Notes under the pieces: model-generated
Seen by the model: only the letters and a program-made list of their open reading frames with translations
Database searches by the model: none
What the model was told of the DNA's origin: nothing
Made by a program: the position numbers and the translations under genes
Shown: in pieces, positions 33,445 through 46,900 of the stretch
How positions within the stretch are numbered: the stretch's first letter is position 1
How the letters are laid out: the number at the start of each line of letters is the position of its first letter
Origin: Bactrocera neohumeralis
Taxonomy: Eukaryota; Arthropoda; Insecta; Diptera; Tephritidae
DNA: 64,000 bases
Direction: 5' to 3'
Assembly (NCBI RefSeq): GCF_024586455.1
Contig: NC_065919.1
Span: 12,750,368-12,814,367, forward strand

Positions 33445-36400
33445 TGTAGACCTATATGTAGAATAGGCAGAAAAATATTTCATGATGATCGGATTATTTG
33501 TTCTCGAGTTATCATTGCTGGAAATTCGAAAAACGTTTTTTTTTTGGATAAAACCGCGTTCAAAAATGAACTGGTGGACGAACCACATTGAACTAATCGG
33601 CAAAAAATTGCACAAATTACTACAAAAGTATAGTACTGATACATCTTACATGTTTTTCGTATGTAATTCATAGAGACCAATAATCTAGTTGGGTACGCAC
33701 CTGACAAGCCTGACCCCATAACGAACCTCATTTTCGTTTGCCATTGACATCAAGCACAGTATAAAAGAGTTTTCAACAAACACACTAACTAGCCACCGAA
33801 CCGACCTCTTTCAAGTAAACACACATCGACCTCCAATGTAGCAAACCTTCATAAAATACAATAACAAATAAATGGTTTGGACGCTTTGTAGAACAATCAC
33901 TGCTGACTTCTTTTCTGTTTTTAACTCGTGAAAGACAATTCAATATTGCCTTCTCTGCTCCTAATCTCTGCTATGGTGCTATCCCTCCCTCCTTCGCTCC
34001 AACTAAATACCATAAAAGCAAAACCATCGTCGCACTTCCTCGCTTCCACTTTTCATAGTTAAAAGTAAATTTTATCCTTCAGCCGTAGAATAGCAACTTT
34101 TTTGACATTCCTTGCAATTCCTACACCTTCAAGCCCCACAGCCGTCAATAAGCGTTTCCTCGCTATAATTTTGCAAAGCGCGCAACCCAGACGTTGTGAT
34201 TGTGAGTCCTACATCTTACCGTTCGCCCCATTTTCTAGCATATTAATTCCCTAACATTTTATACATACATATGTACATAAGACCGCTTACGCTCAAGAAC
34301 TCTTTGGAGCTTTTATGTTCTAAGCGAAAAAAATATTGTATTTAGTCTTATTGCTTTTGTTTTGTTATTGTTTTTGCTTTGGTGTTCGGTTTCTTCTGTT
34401 GCTGATTTTGCTATCAGTAAAAATTATATTTTTCTTGTGAGAACGCGTTATTATTACTGGCAGTGCTTTGCTCACTTCAATGGTTTTGCTACGAACGTTG
34501 TTGTGTTATTGTGCGCTGTTATGTATGTGCCTAGCAGCATTCTGAGTATTTCGGTTTTGTTGTTTTTCAATACATATTCGAATCCGCTTTACTGTCTTTT
34601 GTTTTGTATTGCCTGCTATGTTATGTGTCGTTGCTATCGTTATCGTCATCGCCGCTGTTGTCGATGGCTCTGTTTCATTGCACACCATACTGTGTGTTTT
34701 TGTTTTCAGCTTTTCCCTCCGCTAAAGTGGCTGCTGGCTGAACGGCCGCATCGTTCGGAATCGCTGTTGTCGCAGCAGTCAGAAAACAACAGTAGCGCTG
34801 AGTCCAACCAAGCAACCAACTAGACAGCTAAACATTCCCTGGTGTATCGTATATTCTTTGGTGTTCTATACTCGAACTGGTGTCAGGCCATTCTTGTTTG
34901 GTTAGTTAGTTCCTTGTATCTCTGTTGAATTTCTATGTGCCAAGTCACCGTCACTCGCCGGTTTCTCGTCGATCGCATTATCTATGCGCCACGCCGGTTG
35001 CTTCCCATTCATTTCTTTGTTTTGCCTGCCTGTCACTTCGATTCTGTTTGTTCATTTAATGTTTCTTTCCGAGCACTCAACCCACAAATCCACGGTGTTT
35101 GTGCTTTCAAAGTCTCGACATCGATGTCGCCCTATCTTTTGCATTTCTTCATATAGTAAGTAATGCAAAACATTCTAAAGCCACTACCCCATGCTATTGT
35201 CGGACCGTCCGCCGTTCGTCGCTGTCAAGTTGCTTTGAAGCCGCACACCACTTAGCCCAACCAAGATTTATATAGAGTTTTATGTACATAGGTATGTATA
35301 TACAGTATATGCTTACCATACCTACCACCGCTTTACCTCCGCATTTTTATTATGCTTCCACTTTTGTAACGCTTCGTGTCGTGCCCTGCCGTGCCACGAC
35401 ACAACCAACAGCCATAAGCCATGGGCCATGAGCCAGCGCTCAACGTTTAGTCAGCATAAAGGTATATTACGAGTTTGAGTTTCGTCTTTTGAGCTCCACA
35501 TGCTCACTCTATGCCGTGAGCTCTGTGCTATGTGTGCGCTTCTGTTTCTTATCTACACGCCTTTGTCATCGTCAACAACGACTGCGCCGACTACGACGAC
35601 GGCCATTCGATTCAGCATTGTTGTTTTCGTCGTCGTTCGTTCCCTCTACGCCGTAAGTAAAAAGTACGTACATTTATAATGCTCGCCCGCCTCGAACCGT
35701 CAGGCAACCGTCACCATCACCATCACTTCCACCACCGACACAACAACCAACAATCGAATCTTGAGTTTGTTCGGTTTTACTGTTTTATGTATGTATGTGT
35801 GTATGTGTATATGGCATTAATGTTTTCGTCCGCCTCGTTGCAGTCTCCTTTGCAATTTGACTCTTGCCTTGCCGTCGTAAAACATCATTTGGTTTATTTC
35901 ATTTAATTTCATTTCTCAGATACCACTCGCACTCGTCGCAGTACGTTGTTACGTTGCTTTTGCAAACAACAACATGCAGTAGGGGATTGTCGAGGGTACA
36001 GAAGGTGGGCAGATAATACATTTCGTACATTTGTTAGATTTTACGTTCGCTGCGCTTATTCTTCTTTACGGCAACATTCGTTGAAAAATATTCGTTTGCC
36101 AGCGCTATTTCTCGTAATTCATTTGAGTTGTCAGCCGTTTGAATGCTCTTACGTTCCTTTATTTTGTTCGTTCGTTTGCTGGTCACATTCGTTGCCAGAG
36201 GCGGACTGGAGTTCTTAATTTTTCCTACACTCATACCCTCGTATTTTTTTTTAATCTGCCGCATTGTTCGTTCAATTTTTATTAGCGCTGTGTTCTGCTG
36301 CTGGCTTAATTTTTCCCTGACTGTTTGAAAATTTTCTAATCGACTTGTCATTTATAGTTTTTTATGGTTGGCTTGTGGGAACGGCGACGTTGAGTATTTT

Positions 36401-39400
36401 GGCGCACTGGTATGGTCGTGTGATAAGTGGCCATGGCAGTGGCCGGTTGTCTGTTTTGGATTGCTTGAGATATGGATGTGGGCAATAAAATTCGCAAGAG
36501 GGAGTGTCATGTACATAATCTTACTAAAGTATGTTTCATTTGGTGGTGTCTGTTTTATATTTGCATTTTTTTTGGTTTTTTTTTTTATTGAATTCTCCAA
36601 CAAGTGGTTGCAGCTTGGCGAAAGGTCTGTCGATAAAATTTATAGTTATCTCACATGATGGATGAGTTTGCTTGCTGTGGCGAGTGATTAGGAAATTAGT
36701 AGCGTGCAACTGTTAAGTCAAATGCGTCAAGCTTCTGATTAATTCTGATTGATACAAAAACTGTTGTATACATACATATGTACATATCTTAAAAAACATT
36801 GAGTTATTCTCTAATTGCTGATTGAAGAAAGTAACTCAATTGACGAAATAATTTCTCTCACCATTTTTTTTAATATTTTGACCAATCAACTTTGGTTTCT
36901 TTGCGTACTTTAACATTTAATTCTATGGATGCATACTTACTTATATACTCTATGAGAATACACTTAGCACACAAAACGTAAGCATTTATGTATATGCATA
37001 ACTAAATTCCAATTCCATTGAGTTTAGAACCAAAGAACCAACGACAACATGCTGGTTGGAAAAGAATTTTTAAATGTTGAGACATTTCGATGCGATTGAC
37101 TTTTGACAGACGCATTTAAATGGTAGTAATGTTTCCATATACATAGATATTTTTATAAAAATTTAAAAAATATGGGGTAAATATTTTGGTAATAATATGG
37201 TTAAAAAAATGTGTGATGTACCGTAGTTTAACGTTATATTTTAATTCTATGGCAAGTAACATTTCATGAGATCTCCTTCATGTTGTTTCAGCTGGCAACA
37301 CTCGATATTTCAATCCGCAAAACCCCAGTCGCTGCAAATTGTGAGCCGATACTCAATTAGCAGCGCTCCAGCTCCGTTCTATACCCGCTCAGACTTCATA
37401 TATTTATACATCGGTTAGCTATATGTTTTTGCTCTTCGTATCACCCGTTCGTTTACCCGTCGTACGCTCCAACGCTCACTTGCTTGCATATACAATTTAT
37501 TCCAACCGTTGCGATACTCAAATATTTTTTAGTGTCAGTAGTGGTAGCAGACAAAATCAACGACATTCATGTCGCTATATTCGCTCAATTTATCAAAACA
37601 TATATAGTACGTGTATATATAACGTTCTGAACGGTCGGTTTAGGTCGAAGTACTATTTAATAGTAATCGGGTTTTATACCATTATAATTTTCAACACAAT
37701 TTATTATAAATAATAATTGTTATTTGTCATGTATCGTGGTTAGTGCTAGTTTTTAATTGTCTTTAATCGTATTTTTTGCAAATGCTCACTTCATAGCTTT
37801 CCTGTCCGATGTCACGATTCGCTTTATATTTTCCGCGCTTATTTCGGATCACTGCTGATGTGTTGTTTCGCACAGTGTCGCAAAAGTGAAAATATCATAA
37901 ATTAATAAAAAAAAAAACATCGTACTGATAAAATGTATAAATAATAGAAATGTAAATACATACATACTTCAGCAGTCACGGTAACTTTATGAAGTGCGAA
38001 CAAAATTTGAGTGCTTTAATATTTGTTCAGAAGCATGGGGTGCCAATAATCAAAAAGAAAAGTTTCCAAAACATTGTTTTTTAAATATCTAGTTTAAAAA
38101 TATTAACCTCTAAATATTATTTTCGTAAGATTGTTAGCCTTATCATATATTTTCATAGTAGTTTGGTCGTCAACAATTTAACACAAATTTATCATGAATA
38201 TGATAATTTTTTTGTACTGTTGTTTTGTTCGTTTGTTCGAGACATTCATTCGTCATTGATTTGACTACTGATTATTTTGTTGGATTTTAGCCGCGGTTGT
38301 TTGATAATAACTGCAGTGTTCGACAGCCTTTGTGGATGTTACTCAATTCTATCGCTCACTGAGTGAGTGTGTTTTCGTTTTTTTTTTTCTTTATATTGCG
38401 AGTATTTGCGCTCTGACCGCCAAACCACCGAAATTGCATAAAAATGCTGAAACAATAGCCGTAGCACAAGAAAATGTAATAATTTCTCAAATTAGAGTGG
38501 CAATCAACAGAGGTTTGAAAGCAACAGGCGTGTTGCATTGCAACATTTTGCCGTTTACCTTTCGCCAACTCCAATCAACGTTGGCACGGATGTTGTTTTT
38601 ATGAAAATTATCGCTGCGTTGTAGTATGCGTGCTCGTATATTTAAGTCGCCGCTTGCCTAACGATATCTTCGACGACGGTGAGCTTACAACGGAAAACAA
38701 AGAAAATCGAGTCAGTTTGAGCCCAGTTAGCATATCAACAGTCGGCATTCTTTTTACTTACACTGTTAAATTGTCGCCAGCACGTGTGTGTTTCGTTTTC
38801 TATATACATACATAGTCGTTACTCATTCGATACTCGCATTTCATTCGTTAGTAAGTGGACCACATACTCAGCCGGCACAGCTTATTTCCCTATATACATA
38901 CATGCAGTTTTTGTCAATTTCACCAAAATCACTGTATTTATTATTTATTTTGAGTAACTACTACACTACGTATTTATATAATACCTTTTGAATAGACTTC
39001 GTAAATTTTTAAGTATTCTCTAATGTAACTGTAACTGTTATTTGACAAATAACTTCTTCATCGCAAAACATCATTTTTTATGTCGGGCAATTCAAACTGT
39101 TCACCCGTCCAACTGCTCACTGATTTTACATATTTTTTATTGTCGATATATTTCCTGTAACGTCATCAGCGTCTTTTGCCGTTTATTCATGTTGTTGCTC
39201 TGCATTCCTTGTTATGATTTATGACTCGACGAAAGTAACAACCACCATACTAAGTGACATATCAGCCAGAACTGTCGAAGTCATGGTCACATCGAGATGG
39301 AAAAACCAAACAATCAAATAGTTTGATTGACTTAGCGCACCTCTCAGATACCTCAGACACATTGCCATTGCATGAATGACATACATACATGTATATGTTT

Positions 39401-40840
39401 ATATGTATGTATGTACATAATATTTTCACTACCACTGATGCTTACTTTTGCAAATATTACATCTATGCTTTTCTAGTCTTTGTAATTAATTGCCTTGTAA
39501 TAATTGACTCCGACGTGCTTTCAAATACTTTTATGATGTCCGTTTTTCTCTCATCCGAGGCTGGTTATACCTATTCACCGTTTTTACAGTTTGCTTACAC
39601 ATTACTTTGACCATTTTGGTTCGAATATGTATTTGGAGATACTTACGAGTATATGGTGCTTATTTGGCATACGTAAATACTTGTAAATCTAATTATAATG
39701 CAAAAACGTCAGGAAAAAAATACAGCTTGTGCCGGCCGGCATTTTTATCTGAATGTTACGCGATTTAATGTTTCTTTTTTTAGGTATTTTTGAATAAATG
39801 AATTTGTGTTTCTGTGTTCTTTATATCTGTTCCAAACGCAAATTATATCTGATTGATTTTGATTATAAATTGCTCTCTCACTGCTTGAACTTGAAGAGAA
39901 GCTAACAATTGTTGATTTTACGAAATCACTTGTATTGCTTTTACGATGTTTGTAGTTGTTAGAGTTCGTATGCATATCAGTTTAATTAGTGAAAAAGTGG
40001 GTTGTAAGAAATACAAAGAAAACCAATTGAATTTTATATGTTTATACATATGCATACGGAAACATATGTATGTACTTGCAAATATCTTTATTTACTATTT
40101 TTTATTATTTTTATTGTTGTTTTGTTTGTGTACTGTCGGCTTCTATTGACTTTCGGCCGTTATATAAACCGTTCTTACTAATATAATTCCATAATCTTCT
40201 CAAAATTGTAAATTTAGCAACTAGATAATTGCGCCAAAAGCCTCTAAGCAACTGACTCGTTTTCGGTTTTTTTGTGCCTGAGTTTATAGTTTGAACAATC
40301 AATTTTTATTTAATTGAAACATAAGTTTGTGATTATCGGTGTACACATGTATGTGCATATGACCAACCTATGTTACTCATTAATAAAACCCTCTTCGCTA
40401 TTATGTCGGTGCATAATATTGACGTTGTAACCACTTGTTTCTATAATTTTCACTTTGTAGGAAAATAGTTTCTATGAAAATGAATTTTTTTAATCCAAAA
40501 TTTTATATGAAATGACAGCAATGAAATACGGCTTTCGGGCAAAAAATCAATTCGAGAAAAAAACTATTATTCTGAATAAGAATTGTTGACAAAAACAAAA
40601 CTCAATAAAAAATACATAGAAAAAGAATAAACCTACGATACAACACAATACATATATATAAAAAAAAAAAATAGAATAAAACGCGTGGAGAAACATGAAT
40701 AAAATTCTGCCTTGGGAACATTTCGAAAGTTTGTACAAAGTATGGTATCCGTTTCATGTTGCAAATCTTTGTTACTCACCTTTAAAATATACACAAACTA
40801 CTTCACCAATAATATTTTATTAATGTTTATTCTTTCACAG
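33445..40840. other. Non-coding DNA upstream of the first osa exon in the window
   Basis: Very AT-rich, with tracts such as TATACATACATATGTACATA (about 34260-34279 and 36766-36787) and ATACATACATGTATATG (about 39380-39396). A TATAAAAG at 33760 has no matching initiator. Open frames at 34362-34823 and 36034-36351 have no recognisable domain. The sequence just before 40841 (TTTATTCTTTCACAG) is a good splice acceptor, so this is taken as intron of osa. Confidence 0.5.
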
Positions 40841-40997
40841 GAATTGATCGGCCAGAATAGCAACGATAGTTCTAGTGGCGGCGGGCACAGCGGCATGGGT
40901 TCGGGGCCGCCGGGAACACCCAATTCACAGCAAGTAATGCGTCCCACACCTTCACCAACAGGCTCTTCAGGTTCGCGTTCCATGTCACCAGCAGTGG
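40841..40997 (+). CDS. osa: osa exon 1 of window
   Basis: Acceptor TTCTTTCACAG ends at 40840 and the donor GTAAGT starts at 40998. Begins in phase 0 with ELIGQNSNDSSSGG and ends in phase 1 after SRSMSPAV. It is a continuation exon, because the Drosophila protein has several hundred residues before this point. Confidence 0.93.
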
Positions 40998-43900
40998 GTA
41001 AGTGTAAAACGGAAGACATAGAACATTCTTAAATACATATGTATATGCATATGTATGTACATGTATGATCAACGTTACTAATGAAAACTTTTCTCTTATT
41101 ATTGTGTAGCACAAAATCATCCAATTTCACGACCTTCTAGTAATCAATCGAGTAGTGGTCCGATGCAACAGCCTGGCGCTTCTGGACCTCCACCACCCCC
41201 GCCCCATATGCAAGCGGCGCAAGGTGGCGGTGGTCCACAGCAACAACAACAGCAGCAGCAAATGCCTGCACAATCGCAATCTCAGCAACAGCCTATAGGT
41301 GGACCTGGTGGTGTGCACAGCTCACCATCTGGTGTTGGTGGCTCGCAACAACAAGTTGGTGGTCTACCGCCAGGTGGTCCTGGCGCTCCTACAGGTCCGC
41401 AACAACAACAACTTCCGCCAAATCAAAGCTTGAACAGTATGTCAACACCACCTCCGCAAGGGGCGGGTGGTGGTGCGGGCGGTTACCCACCACCGCCACA
41501 TATGCATGGTGTCTATAAAATGGGTGGTCCAGGGCAGAGTCCGGGACCAGGACCGCAAGGTTTACCGACTGGCTACCCACCTCCACAACAGTCCCAACAA
41601 TATTCTCAAGGTAAGCAAGAAAAAAGTTTTTGGAATATATATTTTTTATTATAGATTTGATTTGGATTTTGAAAACTTATTAATATTGTTTATCGTCTCT
41701 CCAACCACTTTAACGATAGGATCTTACCCGCCTCGTCCGCAATACACACCCAGCGGTTACGCGCCCTCTCAACCGCCTTCAAATCAACCAACCTCCGCCA
41801 ATAGTATGCCTCCCGGTGGCGGTCCTCAATATCCCGGTCGGCCAATGCCAAATCATACTGGTTCCGGTGGTCCACATGCGCAGTATCCACCCTATCAGAA
41901 TTGGGTGCCACCATCACCACAAGGTGGTCCCGGAGGTGGCGGCTCACCAGGCGGTGCCGGTGCTGCGGGCATGGGCAATCATGTACAAGGCAAAGGAACA
42001 CCTCCACCCGGCGGTCCACCACAGCCACCCGGAGGCGGCTCACCGCGCCCGCTCAACTATTTGAAACAGCATTTACAACATAAGGGCGGCTATGGCAGCG
42101 GTCCAGCGCCGCAGCAAGGCTATGGTAATGGTCCAGGCATGCATCCGGGTATGCCAATGGGACCACCTCACCACATGGGACCGCCACACGGACCTACAAA
42201 CATGGGCCCACCAACAAGTACCCCGCCACAATCGATGGGTGGGGTTGGCCCTATTGGCAGTATGGTGGGTGTGAGCGGAAATGTTGGTAGCGGAGTAGTG
42301 TTGTCCGGTGACGGCGAACACATTTCACAGGATAACGGCATTAGTTCGTCGGGCTCATCCACAGCATCGGGACCACATCCGGTCACTTCAGTGGTGACAA
42401 CTGGACCAGATGGCACACCCATAGACGAAGTTAGCCAACAAAGTACGCTATCAAATGCATCAGCAGGTGAGCGAAGTCACAGGAAAAAGTGCATGAATTC
42501 AATTGCTTTAAAATAACTATTTCAAATAATTGTTAATGAAATTATTATTGTAACTTACAGCTTCTGGTGAAGATCCACAATGCACAACACCAAAATCTCG
42601 TAAAAACGATCCATATAGCCAAAGCCATTTAGCGCCACCAAGCACATCGCCGGTTGGTCATCCCGGACATCCAGTTGGGCCCAGTGAAGAATATGAAATG
42701 AATTCACCCCCAAATTGGACGCGACCACCAGTAAGTCCTGTAAGTTGCTGCCTACTTTAAGAATCAAACAATTTCTAATGGTATTTATTATTAAATATTT
42801 ACAGCAAGTTTTCAATAGCCATGGACCGCCACAAGAGACTTTTCGTACATCGTCTACGAAAAAATCCGATAGCCTGTGCAAACTATACGAAATGGATGAT
42901 AATCCGGAGAGACGAAGTTGGCTTGATAAACTGCGTGCGTTCATGGAAGAGCGACGTACACCCATCACCGCCTGTCCAACAATATCGAAACAACCGCTCG
43001 ATTTATATAGGTTATATATTTATGTAAAAGAACGTGGAGGATTCGTCGAGGTATGCAAGGTGCCGTAGTAATTCCTTTTACTAACTTCTTTTTAGATTCA
43101 CTACCATTACTGCCTTCTAGTAGTACTACCAAATAGCAAAACTACCCACCACCACTAGTACCACTATTACTGTTTTGTACAACAACCCACAAAATTAGCA
43201 TCTGTTAAATACTCGAAAACTAATACTAAAAACGAAAATTATGCATTGTGACAAATAATCACCAACATTTAGCTCTTTGCGAACTATTAGCAATAATCAT
43301 CATATCCCAGCAATCATTGCCAACAACATCAACAACCCCCCTTTGCATTAGTCAAGTGTGTTGTGATTGTAATACTTAAAAAAAACACATTTCATCCTAT
43401 GGACAGGCTTATTAGACTAAAAAATGTCAGCCCATACATTCCAGCATTTAGAATATCACATATAACCTCAAATTTAAATAATAATGAACCGAGTCCTGGG
43501 CTTAAGGTGTACATATTATCTTTCTCTTTTTAAATCCTTTTAAATAAGCATGATTTTAAGCCTAAACTAAAAAAAAAACTTGTTCCAAATTTTGGTTTTT
43601 GCTTAACTGCCTAGAGAGTGCATGCAAACTGTCTAGTTTTCTTTTCTTTTTGCTAAATTATATGTTGATGTTTGTAAGTAAATGTTTTGCACAATTTTTG
43701 ATGCACATACTTCTTCACTTGCTTCTTTTATTTAAAATTTCATAATGAATCTTCATCCAGTTAGTATTTAAAACGTTCGGTTATATGATCGAAAAACAAT
43801 AACATTTTATCAATTTTACGTTTCAACTTTTCATATTGCTTTGTTATAATTTTTTTTCTAGAACCTCAGTGCTTTTCAGTATAGTGTCATAACACGTAAA

Positions 43901-46900
43901 AAATGTCCATTATGCATCTCTCAAATCACATTTAACTTACATAATTATATGCCATCCACAAATCCCTTTTCCTTCCTACTTAGTGTTGTAAAAAACTGAT
44001 TAGTGTTGATTGATTTCATTTCCCACGGTATGTAAGTAGCAGTGATATTATTTTTTGCGTTCCATTAAAATCTCTAAATCTCCACGTAGTTTTTTCCATA
44101 TATTTTTATAGTTTCTACTCTTTTGTATTTTCCAATATACCTTTTTTCGAACTATCTTACTAAAAACATATATTTTAAGTTATAATGATTATAGAACATA
44201 TATTTTAAAAAGAGAAGCAGCTGTTTGTGTCAATGATCTATCATTGTTTGCTTGCAATTCTTTTTTTAAACCAATTTTGAATTTACATTTGTTATATTAC
44301 ATATTTTATATAGGTTATGTTTTCAATTATACTAACTATATATTTCTCCTTTGTTCTATAAATAAAAACTTCAACTTGTTATGTTACATTTCGGCAAATA
44401 CTGAAACAAACAACACAAAAGGTTACGAAAAGTAAAACATGGAAAGATATCGCCGGTTTATTGGGCATAGGTGCCAGCAGTAGTGCTGCTTACACCCTAC
44501 GCAAACACTATACAAAGAATTTGTTGACCTTCGAGTGTCACTTCGATCGGGGCGACATAGACCCATTGCCCATCATTCAGCAGGTGGAAGCCGGCACAAA
44601 AAAGAAATCGACCAAAGCCGCTTCTGTACCATCGCCAGGTAAGAGAGTGAACATTTTAGACCATTTATGTAAACTGAAGAGCTGGATATAATTATTTAAA
44701 GCAAACTATTTTAGTATGTATGTATAATTTATTAGATATATTTAACTCAAAAGTATTGGGTAGTCGAAAAAGTATTTTCGTATTTCTAATTAAATTTTAA
44801 CTTATTTTTTTTTTTAAATTTAAAATAATAAATAAATAAACAAATATGTATTGCCATTTTTCCGTTAGAGACATTATTCCATTAGTGTAAATCTTTCATC
44901 TTCGTTATTTTCACTAATTTTTGAACAGCTGTAATTTTTTTTTCAACTTTTTTGGTTAAATGAAGCTTAAAATCTCACCTTTCCCACACTATATGGTGTG
45001 ACACAATGTCGTTGGTAGCACTGGAGATATATGACTGCAACGATATCTATTGACAAAATACGAACAGACTTTTTCGACTACCCAATATATATATTCCTTA
45101 TTAATTTCACTCTAACGAATATTTTATATAGAAATATAAGAAATTTAGAATAGAAATAGTTATCAATTGCATTAGTTTTACCGTTGTGCATTGTTTTAAT
45201 TATAAATTTATCAATATTTTTCTTCTAAAAAAACCACAAATGAAAAAATTGGCGGTGCAATTGCGCTTGAAAATACAAATGCATCAACAATGTCAGCAGG
45301 TTCCTCAAATTCTCAAGATTCATTCCCTGCACCGGGCGCAGCCGCTAATGCATCGATTGATGGTTATCCAGGTTATCCGAGTGGTTATCCCGGCACAGCA
45401 GGGCCACAGCCAGACTATGGTGCGGGTGGTGGTCAAATGCAACGACCACCCTCACAAAGCAACGCACAAACCCCACATGCAGGTAAATACAAACAATCTA
45501 ATTTTTCGTGAATATTTAAGACCGTCAGTACCGTGCAAATACGCAATAATTTTTTGCACCACAACTTTTATACAAGTATCAGTTATAACTACCTCGTCAT
45601 AACCAATAACAAAAAAAAATTGTAACTAACATTTCATTTTCCAACAACAAGTATGTACAATCAACACGGGTCAAACTTAAATCGATTTCAATTAGCTATT
45701 TAAGGCAACAAGCACAAGCAATCTTTAAGTTCATGTAAAGCGTTTATAATTTATTTATTTTATATATTTTGTGGTAAAACTAAACAAAAGTTGACCGATT
45801 TTTTCTTTAATTTTTTATTCTTATTTTGCTAATCTCTAAAAACTTTCCTACTCATCACCAATCATCAAAATCATCATCACATCACCAAACCCACCATCAC
45901 AATGAACAACATCTTTTTTTCTTTGAATACCATCCACATAAACACCTGCAACAACGAAAAAACAATAACCAAACCAAAATCATTGAATCATCACAACAAT
46001 TCATCTCCATCACGCATCCATAGGTAATACTCAAACAGCAGCAGTTGGTGATAATATTAGTGTGAGCAATCCTTTTGACGATCCGGTTGTGGGTGGCGGT
46101 GGTAGTGGCAATAGTAGCGTCAGCAATGCGCCACCGCCGCCCCGTGCCTCCCCTTATCAACAGGGCGTTGGCAATGCTTACACGCCGGTGTCTAGAACGC
46201 CAGGTATTAATTTTTTCAATTATTTTTTTATTTTCTTGTGTAGTTTTCTAAAATTAGTTGCTTTTTGTTTTGCATTGTCCTTCTGTTGGAAAACAATTTT
46301 GATTATACAAAAATTTCGTACAATTTGAATATACACTCTCTACGAATTACTTTCATAATTTTGTATATAACTTTTTTTTGTGTTTTTCCTTCAACTTCAT
46401 ATCATTGTTGGTCTCTTCAAAAAATATTATTTTATTTTCTTCTCCTTGTTATATATCGCTGTTCTAATATTAACTTTTCATTATAATTGATACATGCATA
46501 CCTATTGGCTTTTAAAAATTTTCAGAGACGATATACACGTATATATGTATGTATATAACAGCTAGCACAAAACGTTAGATTACTTTATTATACTCGTAAG
46601 AAATACCCCAAACGAAAGAGAGAAAAACAGATTTCAAAAATTAAGTTGTTAAAAAGATTTTTCCATAAATAGTTTCAATATTGCATGTGTCTCCCCCCTC
46701 AAAAAAAAAAACATAAATAAACAAAAAAAGGAAGAAAATACATTAACATCGGTATCAACGAAGCTATAATATATTCCATACAAGGCGTTTTGATCAGTTT
46801 TCATGGCAGCAATTTGGAATGGTGATTCGATATCGGCGGTTCCGAAAAATGAACAGAAAAGGAGTTCTGCAAAATTTCAAATCGATATCTGAAAATTTAT

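Noticed and set aside
33445..33800. TATAAAAG at 33760 as a promoter
   Set aside because: No initiator at the proper distance and no exon recognisable downstream.
34362..34823. 153-codon plus-strand open frame with hydrophobic, Cys-rich sequence and a Ser/Asn-rich end
   Set aside because: T-rich DNA gives hydrophobic frames by chance. There is no domain, splice context or plausible signal peptide, and an opposite-strand frame overlaps.
36034..36351. 105-codon Lys-rich minus-strand open frame
   Set aside because: No recognisable domain, and it overlaps a plus-strand frame. It is most likely chance in T-rich DNA.
40712..40840. Met-started frame continuing into the first osa exon
   Set aside because: It crosses a strong acceptor (TTCTTTCACAG), and its residues do not resemble the Pro/Gln-rich Osa sequence expected before ELIGQ.
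41467..42516. 349-codon open frame across an osa intron
   Set aside because: Its first part is in a frame unrelated to osa exon 2, and it then runs through the 41611-41719 intron into exon 3. Splice sites and homology explain the region better.
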